From: Kitasatospora sp. NBC_01250
Lineage (GTDB): Bacteria; Actinomycetota; Actinomycetes; Streptomycetales; Streptomycetaceae
DNA: 64,000 nt
Reading direction: 5' to 3'
NCBI RefSeq assembly: GCF_036226465.1
Contig: NZ_CP108476.1
Span: forward strand, 1,736,001-1,800,000
Positions 45,001 to 57,000 of this stretch are shown here, one piece after another. The position numbers and the translations under genes are program-made. Numbering within the stretch: position 1 is the stretch's first letter; every line of letters begins with the position of its first letter. The notes beneath the pieces were generated by a model, which was not told the origin of the DNA, did no database searches, and saw nothing but the letters and a program-made list of their open reading frames with translations.

Positions 45001-48000
45001 GAGAGCCGCTCCACCAGCAGCATGCCCGCGCCCTCGCCCCAGCCCGTGCCGTCCGCCGCACCGGCGAACGCCTTGCACCGGCCGTCGACGGACAGCCCGC
45101 GCTGACGGCTGAACTCGATGAACAGATCCGGCGTCGACATCACGGTGACACCGCCGGCCAGCGCCAACGAGCACTCACCGCTGCGCAGCGCCTGCACCGC
45201 GAGGTGCAGAGCGACCAGCGAGGCCGAGCACGCGGTGTCGACCGAGACCGCCGGACCCTCCAGCCCGAAGGTGTAGGAGAGGCGCCCGGCCAGCACACTG
45301 GTGGCCGTGCCCGTCAGGCGGTGCCCTTCCACCCCCTCCTGGCCCTCGCCCAGCAGCGAGATGTAGTCCTGGCCGTTGGTCCCGATGTAGACGCCGGCCT
45401 GGCTGCCGCGCAGCACGGCGGGGTCGATGCCCGCCCGCTCGAACGCCTCCCAGGAGGTCTCCAGGAGCAGCCGCTGCTGCGGGTCCATGGTGGTCGCCTC
45501 GCGCGGGCTGATGCCGAAGAACGCGGGGTCGAACCGGGTCGCGTCCTGCAGGAAGGCGCCCTTACGGGTGTAGATCTTGCCGAGCTGCTCGGGGTCGTCG
45601 TCGAAGAGCGAGTCGAGGTCCCAGCCGCGGTCGGCCGGGAAGTCCACCACCGCGTCGCCACCTGCGATCAGCAGGTCCCAGAGCTGCTCGGGGGTGCTGA
45701 CGCCGCCGGGGAACCGGCAGCTCATGGCAACGATGGCGATCGGCTCGTCGGCGAGACCGGCGGCCGAGGCGAAAGTGGCCGGCACGGCCGTGGACAACGG
45801 CTTTGCGGTGCCCAGCAGTTCGGAGCGCAGGTGCTCGGCCAGCACGGCCGCCGACGGATAGTCGAAGACCAACGTGGCCGGCAGCCGCAGACCCGTCGCC
45901 GCGTTCATCCGGTTGCGCAGATCGACGGCCGTCAGCGAGTCGAAGCCCAGCTCCTTGAACGCCCGGCCCGCCTCCACCGCACTCGCGTCCGCGTAACCGA
46001 GGACCGCCGCCACCTGCGCCCGCACCAGCTCCAGCAGCGCCCGGTCCTGCTCCACCGGCGACAGACCCGCCAGACGACCGGCCAGCGAGGTGCCGGGCCC
46101 GGCGGCGGTGTCCGTGCCGCCCGGCTGGGCGGCAGCGGCCCGCAGGCGCTGGACCTCCGGGATCTCGTCGAACAGGTTGCCGGGCCGGACGGCCGCGAAC
46201 TCGGGGGCGAGCTGCTCCCAGACGATGTCGCCGATGGTGACAGTGACGTCGCCGTTCTCCAGGGCCTGCTGCAGCGCGGTGATCCCCAGCGCCGGCGCCA
46301 TCCCCACCACACCGTCACGGCGCAGCCGGTCGGCCACCACCTCCTCGGTCGCCAACCCCGCCTCCGCCCAGGCACCCCAGGCGATCGAGGTCGCGGCCAG
46401 ACCATCGGCCCGCCGCTGCTCCGCGAGAGCGTCCAGGAACGCGTTCGCCGCCGCATAGTTGGCCTGACCCGCACTGCCGACCGAACCCGCCATCGACGAG
46501 AACAGCACGAACGCGTCCAACCCGTCGGTCAGCTCATGCAGATTGCGCGCCGCATCCACCTTCGGACGAGCCACCGCAGCGAACCGCTCCGGCGTCTGCC
46601 CCTCCAGCACACCGTCATCCAGCACACCCGCCGTGTGGAACACCGCCGACACCGGATGCGCCGCCAGCAACGCCGCCAACGCCTCACGGTCCGCCACATC
46701 ACACACCGCGACCGTGACCTCCGCACCCAACGCGGCCAACTCCTCCCGCAGCCCCACCGCACCCGGAGCCTCCAGGCCACGCCGACTCGTCAGCAGCAAC
46801 CGCTCGGCACCGGTACGCACCAGCCAACGCGCCACCTCAGCACCCAACGCACCCGTACCACCGGTCACCAACACCGTGCCCGACGGCCGCCACGCCACCG
46901 CCTCCCCACGCCCAGCCCGCACCAGACGACGACCGAACACACCCGACGCCCGCACCGCGACCTGATCCTCACCACCCAGACCCGCCAGCACACCCGCCAG
47001 CCGCGACAACGCACCCTCGTCCAACACCTCGGGAAGGTCGATCAGACCACCCCAACGCTCCGGATGCTCCAACGCCACCACCCGGCCCAGACCCCACACC
47101 TGCGCCTGCACCGCACCGACCAGCCGCTCCGCACCACCCACCGACACCGCACCACGCGTCACACACCACAACGGCCCACCCACCCCGGCATCACCCAACG
47201 CCTGCACCAACGCCAACGAACCAGCCACCGACACCGACTCGTCCAACGCCAGGAACGACAGCACCCCATCAGCCGTCACACCGGCCAGCAGCTCCGCCAG
47301 CGCACCGCGCCCGGCCGCCGCCGCATCCACCTCGACCTGACGCACCGTCACACCCCGCCCGGTCAGCACCGCCACCGCACCCAGCACCGCCGGATCCTCG
47401 GCCAGCGACGCCGGGACCACCACCAGCCAACTGCCCGACAGCGCGGCCGACGTGGCATCCGCGACCGGCAGCCAGCTGTCCCGGTAGCGCCAGCCGTCGA
47501 TCACGGTCTGCTCGCGGTGCCGGCGGCGCCAGGCCGACAGCAGCGGCAGGGCCGAGCTCAGCGGCTGGTCACCGTCCAGATCGGCGGTGCCGGTCAGCTC
47601 CGCGAGGTCGCCGCGCTCGACGGCTTCCCAGAAGCGGGAGTCCACCTCGTCGAGCACGGCCTCGGGCCGGGCGACCGAGCCGTCCGACTCCAGCCAGTAG
47701 CGCTCGCGCTGGAACGCGTAGGTCGGCAGGTCGATCCGCCGCGCGCCCCGGTCGGCCAGGAAGCCCGCCCAGTCGACCGCGATCCCGCGCACATGCGCCT
47801 CGGCCAGCGAGGCGAACAGCCGCTCCGGACCACCCTCGTGACGGCGCAGCGTCCCGAACGCCACCGCATCGCGCCCGGCGGCCTCGATGCCCTCCTGCAC
47901 CGCCATCGCCAGCACCGGATGCGCACTGACCTCGACGAACGTCCCAAAGCCCTCCGCGAGCAGCGTGCCGACAGCGTTCTCGAACTCCACCGTCGCCCGC

Positions 48001-51000
48001 AGATTGGTGAACCAGTACTCCGCATCCATCCCGGAACCGTCCACCCACGCACCCGACACCGTCGACAACAACGGCACCTGTCCAGCGCGCGGCTCGATCC
48101 CCGCCAACAGCTCCAGCAACTCAGCCCGGATCGCCTCCACCTGCGCCGAGTGCGACGCGTAGTCCACCGGCACCCGCCGCGCCCGCACCCCCTCCGCCTC
48201 ACACGAGACCAACAACTCGTCCAACGCGGCAGGTTCACCCGACACCACCACCGACGACGGCCCGTTCACCGCCGCCACCGACACCCGCGCCTCACCCCAT
48301 CCGGCCAGGCGCTCGCGCACCCCCGCCACCGGCAGCGCCACCGACACCATGCCGCCCCTGCCCGCCAACCCCGCAGCAATCGCCCTGCTGCGCAGGGCCA
48401 CCACCCGCGCACCGTCCTCCAACGACAGCGCACCCGCCACCACCGCCGCCGCGATCTCCCCCTGCGAATGACCGATCACCGCGCTCGGACGGACCCCCGC
48501 CGCCCGCCACACCTCCGCGAGCGACACCATCACCGCCCACAACACCGGCTGCACCACCTCCACCCGCTCCAACCACGCCTCACCGGCCCGGCCGAGCAGG
48601 ACGTCCTCCAGCGACCAGCCGTCGGCGAAGGGCGCCAGCGCCACGCCGCAGGCCTCGATCGAGGCCCGGAACGCCGCCGACTCCTCCCACAGCCGAGCAC
48701 CCATCGCGGCCCACTGCGAGCCCTGGCCCGGGAAGACGAACGCGACCTTCCCCGCCGAGCCGCTCACCCCGCGCACCACCTCCGCCGCGACCCCACCCGA
48801 GGCCAGCGCCGCCAAGCCGCGCTCCGCCGTCTCGCGGTCGCCCGCGACCACCACCGCCCGGTGCTCGAAGACCGAGCGCGAGGCCAGCAGCGAGTGGCCC
48901 ACATCCAGCAGGCCGACCTCGGGCCGCTCCGCGAGCCGGGCCAACAGCCGCGCCGCCTGCCCCTCCAGTGCCGCACCGCTCTTCGCCGACAGCACCAACG
49001 GCACCACACCGGCAGGTGCGGCGGCCGGCTGGACCTCGGTGGTCGGCGCGAACTCCAGAACCACATGAGCGTTGGTGCCACTGATCCCGAACGACGACAC
49101 CGCCGCACGACGCGGCCCACCGCTCGCCGGCCACTCCCGCGCCTCGGTCAGCAACTCCACCGCACCCGAAGCCCAATCCACCTTCGGCGACGGCTCGTTC
49201 ACATGCAGCGTCCGCGGCAGCACACCATGCCGCATCGCCATCACCATCTTGATGATCCCGCCGACACCCGCCGCCGCCTGCGTGTGACCGATGTTCGACT
49301 TCAACGACCCCAACCACAACGGCCGCTCCACCGAACGCTCCTGGCCATACGTCGCCAGCAACGCCTGCGCCTCGATCGGGTCACCCAACGGCGTCCCCGT
49401 CCCGTGCGCCTCCACCACGTCGATGCTCTCGGCCGACAGACCCGCGTTGGCCAGGGCCTGGCGGATCACCCGCTGCTGCGAGGGACCGTTCGGCGCCGTC
49501 AGACCGTTCGAGGCGCCGTCCTGGTTGACGGCCGAACCCCGCACCACCGCCAGCACCGGGTGCCCGTTGCGCTCGGCGTCCGACAACCGCTCCACGAGCA
49601 GCATGCCGACACCCTCGCCCCACCCCGTGCCGTCCGCGTCGCCCGAGAACGCCTTGCAGCGCCCGTCGGCCGAGAGCCCGCGCTGGCGGCTGAAGTCGAC
49701 GAAGGTCTCGGGCGTGGCCATCACGGTGACACCACCGGCGAGCGCCATCGTGCACTCGCCGTTGCGCAGCGCCTGGATCGCCCAGTGCAGCGCCACCAGC
49801 GAGGACGAGCAGGCGGTGTCGACCGTCACGGCCGGGCCTTCGAACCCGAAGGTGTAGGCGACCCGACCGGAGGCGATGCTGCCGGACACACCCGTGCCGA
49901 TGTGTCCCTCGACGCCGTCCGGCAGCTCGCTGATCCCGGTGGCGTAGTCGTGGTACATCACGCCCGCGAAGACGCCGGTCCGGCTGCCGCGCAGGGTCGC
50001 CGGGTCGATGCCCGCCCGCTCGACGGCCTCCCAGGAGGTCTCCAGCAGCAGCCGCTGCTGCGGGTCCATCGCCAGCGCCTCGCGCGGCGAGATCCCGAAG
50101 AACGCCGGGTCGAACATGCCCGCGTCGTGCAGGAAACCGCCCTCGCGGGCGTAGGTGGTGCCCTGGTGGTCCGGGTCCGGGTGGTAGAGGCTCGCCAGGT
50201 CCCAGCCACGGGTGGCCGGGAAGCCCGAAACGGCGTCCGCACCGGAGAAGACCAACTGCCACAGGTCCTCGGGCGACTCCACACCACCCGGGTAGCGGCA
50301 GGCCATGCCGACGATCGCGATCGGGTCATCGGCAGCAGCCGGAGCCGGGCCGGTCACGGACGTCGCCACCGCGTCGCCCAGCAGCTCGGCGAGCAGGAAG
50401 GCCGCCAGGGCCAGCGGGCTCGGGTAGTCGAAGATCAGCGTGGCGGGCAGCCGCAGACCGGTGGCACCGTTCAGCTCGTTGCGCAGCTCCACCGCCGTCA
50501 GCGAGTCGAAGCCCAACTCCTTGAACGCCCGACCCGCCTCCACCGCACCCGCATCCGCATAACCGAGCACCGCCGCCACCCGACCGCAGACCAGCTCCAG
50601 CAGCGCGGCCTCACGCTCACCAGCCGGCAGCGCCAGCAGACGGGCGGTCAACTCCGAGCCACCGGCCGCACCCGACCGGGCGACCCGGCGGGCCGGGACC
50701 CGCACCAGTCCGCGCAGCAGGGCGGGCAGGGTGCCGGCCGCCGCCTGGGCACGCAGCGCGGCGAGATCGAGGCGGATCGGCACCAGGGCGGCCTCGCCGG
50801 TGGCGGTGGCCGCGTCGAGCAGGCTCAGGCCCTCGGCGGCGGAGAGCCCGTGGATACCGCCGCGGCTCATCCGCTGGACGTCGAGCTCGTCCAGGCTGCC
50901 GACCATGCCGCTGCTGTCGGCCCACGGGCCCCAGGCGAGCGAGGTGGCGGCCAGGCCCTGGGCGCGGCGCCGGCTGGCGAGCGCGTCCAGGAAGACGTTC

Positions 51001-54000
51001 GCGGCGGCGTAGTTGCCCTGGCCGGGGCTGCTCATCGTGCCGGCGGCGGACGAGAAGAGGACGAACGCGCTCAGGTCGTCGGTGAGTTCGTGCAGGTTGA
51101 GGGCCGCGTCCAGCTTCGGGCGCAGCACCGTGTCCAGCCGCTCGGGGGTCAGCGAGGAGACGATCCCGTCGTCCAGCACCCCCGCGGTGTGCACCACCGC
51201 CGACACCGGGTGCTCGGCAAGCAGCGCCGCCAGCGCGTCACGATCCGCCACATCGCACGCCGCGACGACCGCGCTGGCACCCAACGCGGCCAGCTCGGTC
51301 ACCAGTTCGTCCGCCCCCGGCGCCTGCCCACCACGACGCGACACCAACAGCAGGCTCCGCACCCCGTGTTCGGCCACCAGATGCCGGGCCACCAGAGTGC
51401 CCAGCAGACCGGAGGCGCCGGTCACCAGCACCGTGCCGTCCGTATCGAAGACCGGCACCGGCTCGACCGGCGACGACTCGACCGCCGCCGCCACCCGCGC
51501 CAGACGGGGCGCACGCAAGGTGCCCGCACGGACGGCCAGTTCGGGCTCGCCCGCGGCCAGCGCGGCCGACAGGGCCTCGCGGGAGAAGTCCCCGCCGTCG
51601 AGGTCGAGCAGCACCAGGCGGTCGGGGTTCTCTCCCTGCGCGGCGCGGACCAGGCCCCAGACGGGGGCCTGCGCCAGGTCGGTGACGCCGCTCGCGTCGG
51701 CCGCCACCGCGCCGCTGGTCACCAGCACCAGCCGCGAGCCGGCGAACCGCTCGTCCGCCAGCCACGCCTGGACCACGGCGAGCGCGCGGTGCAGCACCTC
51801 GCGCACTGCCGCGGCGCCGGCCTCGCTCGCCGCTCCCAGCGTCAGGAAGACCGCGTCGGGCACGGTCAGGCCGCCGTCCACCGCCGCACCCAGCGCGGGC
51901 AGGTCGGCGAAGGCAGCCGCACCGAACGCCTCGGCACCCAGCACGGCCCAGCGGCCGGCCGGCGCGGCGGAGACCGGCAGCGCGGCCCACTCCACCCGGT
52001 AGAGCGACTCCACGAAGCCGCCGCGCGCGGCGTGCACCTGGGTGTCGGAGACCTCGCGGGAGACCAGCGACTCGATCGAGGCGACCGGCTGTCCGGACTC
52101 GTCGGCCAGCAGCAGTGCCGCCGTCTCCTGGTTGCGCTCGGAGAGCCGCAGCCGCAGCGCGGTGGCGCCGCTCGCGTAGAGGCTCACGCCGTTCCAGGCG
52201 AACGGGATGCGGGCCTGCCTGGGGGCCTCGGCGCCTTCGGGGCCGGTGATGTCCAGGCCGAGCGCGTGCAGCGCGGCGTCCAGCAGGGCCGGATGCAGGC
52301 CGTAGCCGGCGGCGTCCTCGTGCGCGGCCTCGGGCAGCCGGAGCTCGGCGTAGACCTCGCCCTCGTGGCGCCAGGCGGCGCGCAGGCCCTGGAACACCGG
52401 GCCGTAGCCGAAACCGGCGGCGGCCAGCCGCTCGTACAGGTCCTCGACGCCGACCGCGGTCGCACCGGCCGGCGGCCACTCGGCCAGCTCGAAGCCGGGC
52501 GCGGTGGCCGAGCCGGGCGCGAGCACACCGGTGGCGTGCCGGGTCCACGGCTCCTCGGCGAGCGCGTCCTCCGGGCGGGAGTGCATGGTCAGCGGGCGGC
52601 GGCCGGACTCGTCGACGGCACTGAGCGCCAGCCGGAGCTGGACGCCGCCGCGCTCGGGCAGGACGAGCGGAGCCTCCAGCGTCAGCTCCTCCAGCACCTC
52701 GCAGCCCACCTGGTCGCCGGCCCGGATCGCCAGTTCCACGAAGGCGGTGCCCGGCAGCAGGATCGAGCCCATCACGACGTGGTCCGCGAGCCACGGGTGC
52801 GACTGCACCGAGAGCCGGCCGGCGAACACCACGCCGTCGGAGTCCGGCAGTTCGACGCTGGCGCCGAGCAGCGGGTGACCGGCCGCACCGAGGCCGATCG
52901 ATGCGACGTCACCGGCGGCCGTGATCGGCGTGCGCGGCCAGAAGCGGCGGCGCTGGAAGGCGTAGGTGGGCAGGTCGACCCGGCGGGCACCGGTGCCCGC
53001 GAAGAACGCCGGCCAGTCCACGGCGATGCCCCGCACCTGGAGCCGGGCGAGCGCGGTGGTCAGCGTGCGGACCTCCGGGCGCTCGCCACGCAGCACCGGC
53101 ACGAAGACGGCACCCTCGACGGAGACGCTCTCCTGCCCCATCGCGGACAGCACACCGTCCGGGCCCAACTCCACGAAGCTGCGCACACCCTGGCCCTCCA
53201 GGGCCGTGACGGCATCCGCGAAACGCACCGCCTCACGGACATGACGCACCCAGTACTCGGGATCCGTCAGGTCCGCCGACCGGTCCAAGGTGGAGACGAT
53301 CGGGATCGTCGGCGCGCAGAAGCCCAACTCCGCGACGACGGCCCGGAACTCCGCCAGCATCGGCTCCATCAACGGCGAATGGAACGCATGGCTGACACTC
53401 AGCCGCTTGGTCTTGCAACCCAGCTGCCCGGCCACCTCCAGCACCGCCCGCTCGGCACCCGAAAGCACCACAGCCAAAGGCCCGTTGACAGCAGCGATAC
53501 CCACATCCGAGCGGCCCTCCAGCAGCGGCAGCACCTGCGCCTCGCCCGCCTGCACCGCCACCATCGCACCACCGGACGGCAACGCCTGCATCAGACGACC
53601 ACGCGCCACCACCAACCGCGCCGCATCCGCCAGCGACAGCACCCCCGCCACATGCGCCGCAGCCAACTCACCGATCGAGTGCCCCGCCAGGAAATCCGGC
53701 CGCACACCCCACGACTCCACCAACCGGAACAGCGCCACCTCCAACGCGAACAACGCCGGCTGCGTGTACGCCGTCTCGTCCAACAACGCATCCGCCTCGG
53801 CCAGCGGCGTCCCCAGATACCGGTCCAGCTCCCCGCGGACCGCGTCGTACGCCGCCGCGAACACCGGGAACGCGCCATACAGTTCAGCACCCATCCCGGC
53901 CCGCTGACTACCCTGACCGGTGAACAGGAACGCCGTCCGCCCCTCCACCACCGAGCCCGTGACGACCTGCGCCACCGACTCTCCACCCGCCAACGCGGCC

Positions 54001-57000
54001 AGCCCGCCCAGCAGTTCGCCCCGCTCACCGGCAACGATCACGGCACGCTGCTCCAGGGCCGCACGCGTCGTCGCCAGCGAGTAGGCCGCATCCGCGAGTT
54101 CGACGCCCGCGACCGCCGACAGCAGCCGCTCGGCCTGCGCACGCAGCGCCTCCGCATCCCGCGCGGAGAGGACCACCGGCAGCACCGCGGGCCGCACCGT
54201 CGCCTCGGCGACCGGCTCGGCGGCCTCCGGCGCCTGCTCCAGGACCACGTGGGCGTTGGTGCCGCTGAACCCAAAGGACGAGACGCCCGCCCGGCGCGGC
54301 TCGCCGGTCCCCGGCCAGGTGGTGGCCTCGGTCAGCAGGGCGACCGCGCCCGCCGTCCAGTCCACGTGCGGGGTCGGCTCGTCCGCGTGCAGGGTGCGGG
54401 GCAGCACTCCGTGGCGCATCGCCATGACCATCTTGATGACGCCGGCGAGACCGGCGGCGGCCTGGGTGTGGCCGATGTTCGACTTGATCGACCCCAGCCA
54501 CAGCGGCTGGTCGGCCGCCCGCTCCTGGCCGTAGGTGGCGAGCAGCGCCTGCGCCTCGATCGGGTCGCCCAGCGCGGTGCCGGTGCCGTGCGCCTCCACC
54601 GCGTCGACCTGGGCCGGCGTCAGGCGGGCGTCGGCCAGCGCCTGGCGGATGACGCGCTGCTGGGCGGGGCCGTTCGGGGCGGTCAGACCGTTGGACGCGC
54701 CGTCCTGGTTGACCGCCGAGCCGCGCACGACCGCCAGCACCGGGTGCCCGTTGCGCCGCGCGTCCGAGAGCCGCTCGACCAGCAGCACGCCCGCGCCCTC
54801 GCCCCACGCGGTGCCGTCGGCGGCGGCCGAGAAGGCCTTGCAGCGGCCGTCGGCCGACAGCCCGCGCTGGCGGCTGAAGTCGAGGAAGGTGTCAGGGGTG
54901 GCCATCACGGTCGCACCGCCGGCCACGGCGAGCGTGCACTCGCCGTTGCGCAGCGCCTGCACCGCGAGGTGCAGCGCGACCAGCGAGGAGGAGCAGGCGG
55001 TGTCGACGGTGACCGCCGGGCCCTCCAGGCCGAAGGTGTAGGAGAGGCGGCCGGCCAGCACGCTGGCGGAGGTGCCGGTGCCGAGGTGGCCCTCCAGCTC
55101 CTCCGGCGAGTTCATCAGCAGCGCGAGGTAGTCCTGGCCGTTGGTGCCCGCGAAGACACCGGTCCGGCTGCCGCGCAGGGTGTCCGGGTCGATGCCGGCC
55201 CGCTCGAACGCCTCCCAGGTGGTCTCCAGGAGCAGGCGCTGCTGCGGGTCCATCGCCAGCGCCTCGCGGGGCGAGATGCCGAAGAAGGCGGGGTCGAACT
55301 CGGCGGCGTCGTAGAGGAATCCGCCCTCGCGGGTGTAGATCTTTCCGACCCGCTCCGGGTCCGGGTCGTAGAGCGCGTCGGTGTTCCAGCCGCGGTCCTC
55401 CGGCAGGCCGGACATCGCGTCGGTGCCCGCGACGAGCAGCTGCCAGAGCTGCTCGGGGCTGCTGACGCCGCCGGGGAAGCGGCAGCTCATCGCGACGATG
55501 GCGATCGGCTCGTCCTCGGCTCCCGCGGCGCGCAGGGCCGGCGTCGCGGCGGCGGTGTGCCGGCCGAGCAGCTCGGCGTGCAGGTGGCCGGCGAGCGCGG
55601 CGGCCGTCGGGTAGTCGTAGACCAGGGTGGTCGGCAGGGTCAGGCCGGTGGCCGCGCCGAGCCGGTTGCGCAGTTCGACGGCGGTCAGCGAGTCGAAGCC
55701 GAGCTCCTTGAACGCCCGGCCCGACTCGATCGTCTCCGCGTCGCCGTGCGCCAGGACGGCGGCGACCGCGCTGCGGACCAGGTCGAGCAGGGCTCGCTGC
55801 TGGTCGGCCGGGGCGAGGCCGGCGAGCCGGCCGGCCAGGGTGTCGGGGGCGGTGCCCGGCAGCGTGCCGGTGGCGCCACCGGTGGCGGGCCGGGCCTCCG
55901 GGAGGTCGCCGAACAGCTCGCTGGGCCGGGCGGCGGTGAAGCCCGGCAGGAAGCGGTCCCAGGCGAGGTCGGCCACCATGAGGGCGCCGTCGCCGTGGTC
56001 CAGGGCCTGCTGGAGGGCGGCGACGGCCAGGGCCGGGTCCATCGGCGGCAGGCCGTCACGGCGCAGCCGCTGCTCGACGGCCGGGTCAACGGCCATGCCG
56101 CCCCGGGCCCACGGACCCCAGGCGATCGCGGTGGCGGGCAGGCCGTCGGCCCGGCGCTGCTCGACGAGCGCGTCCAGATAGGCGTTGGCCGCCGCGTAGT
56201 TGGCCTGCCCCGCGCTGCCGATGGTGCCCGCGATCGAGGAGAAGAGCACGAACGCGCTGAGCTCGCCGGTCAGTTCGTGCAGGTTGCGGGCGGCGTCCAC
56301 CTTGGGCCGGGCCACGGCGGCGAACCGCTCGGCGGTGAGGTCGTCGAGCAGGCCGTCGTCGAGCACCCCGGCGGTGTGGAAGACGGCGGTGACGGGGTGG
56401 GCCGCCAACAGCTCGGCCAGCGCCGCGCGGTCGGCCACGTCGCACGCCGCGACCGTCGCCGTGGCACCCAGTGCGGCCAGCTCGTCGGTCAGTTCGTCCA
56501 CGCCCGGGGCGTTCGGGCCGCGCCGGCCGGCGAGCAGCAGCTGCTCGGCGCCGTTGCGGGCCAGCCAGCGCGCCACCTCGGCACCCAGCGCACCCGTGCC
56601 GCCGGTGACCAGCACGGTGCCGGACGGCCGCCAGCCGACGGCCTCGCCCCGCGTGGAGCGCACCAGGCGCCGGGCGAACAGGCCCGAGGCCCGGAGGGCG
56701 ACCTGGTCCTCGGCGCCGCCCAGCACGCCGGCCAGCCGGGCGAGGGCGCGCTGGTCCAGCGTCACCGGAAGGTCGATCAGACCGCCCCAGCGGTCGGGGT
56801 GCTCCAGCGCCACCACCCGGCCCAGGCCCCAGAGCCGGGCCTGCTCGGGGGTGGCCGTGCGGTCCGTCCGGCCGGTCGAGACGGCGCCGCGGGTCAGGCA
56901 CCAGAGCGGCGCGGTGATCCCCGCGTCGCCCAGCGCCTGGACCACGGTGGCGGTGCGGGCCGGGTCGCCGTCGAGCGCGGGCAGCCACAGCACACCGGCC

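Noticed and set aside
36502..48836. Identical tracts as an insertion sequence or transposon
   Set aside because: The tracts are in-frame PKS coding sequence with no terminal inverted repeats, target duplications or transposase.
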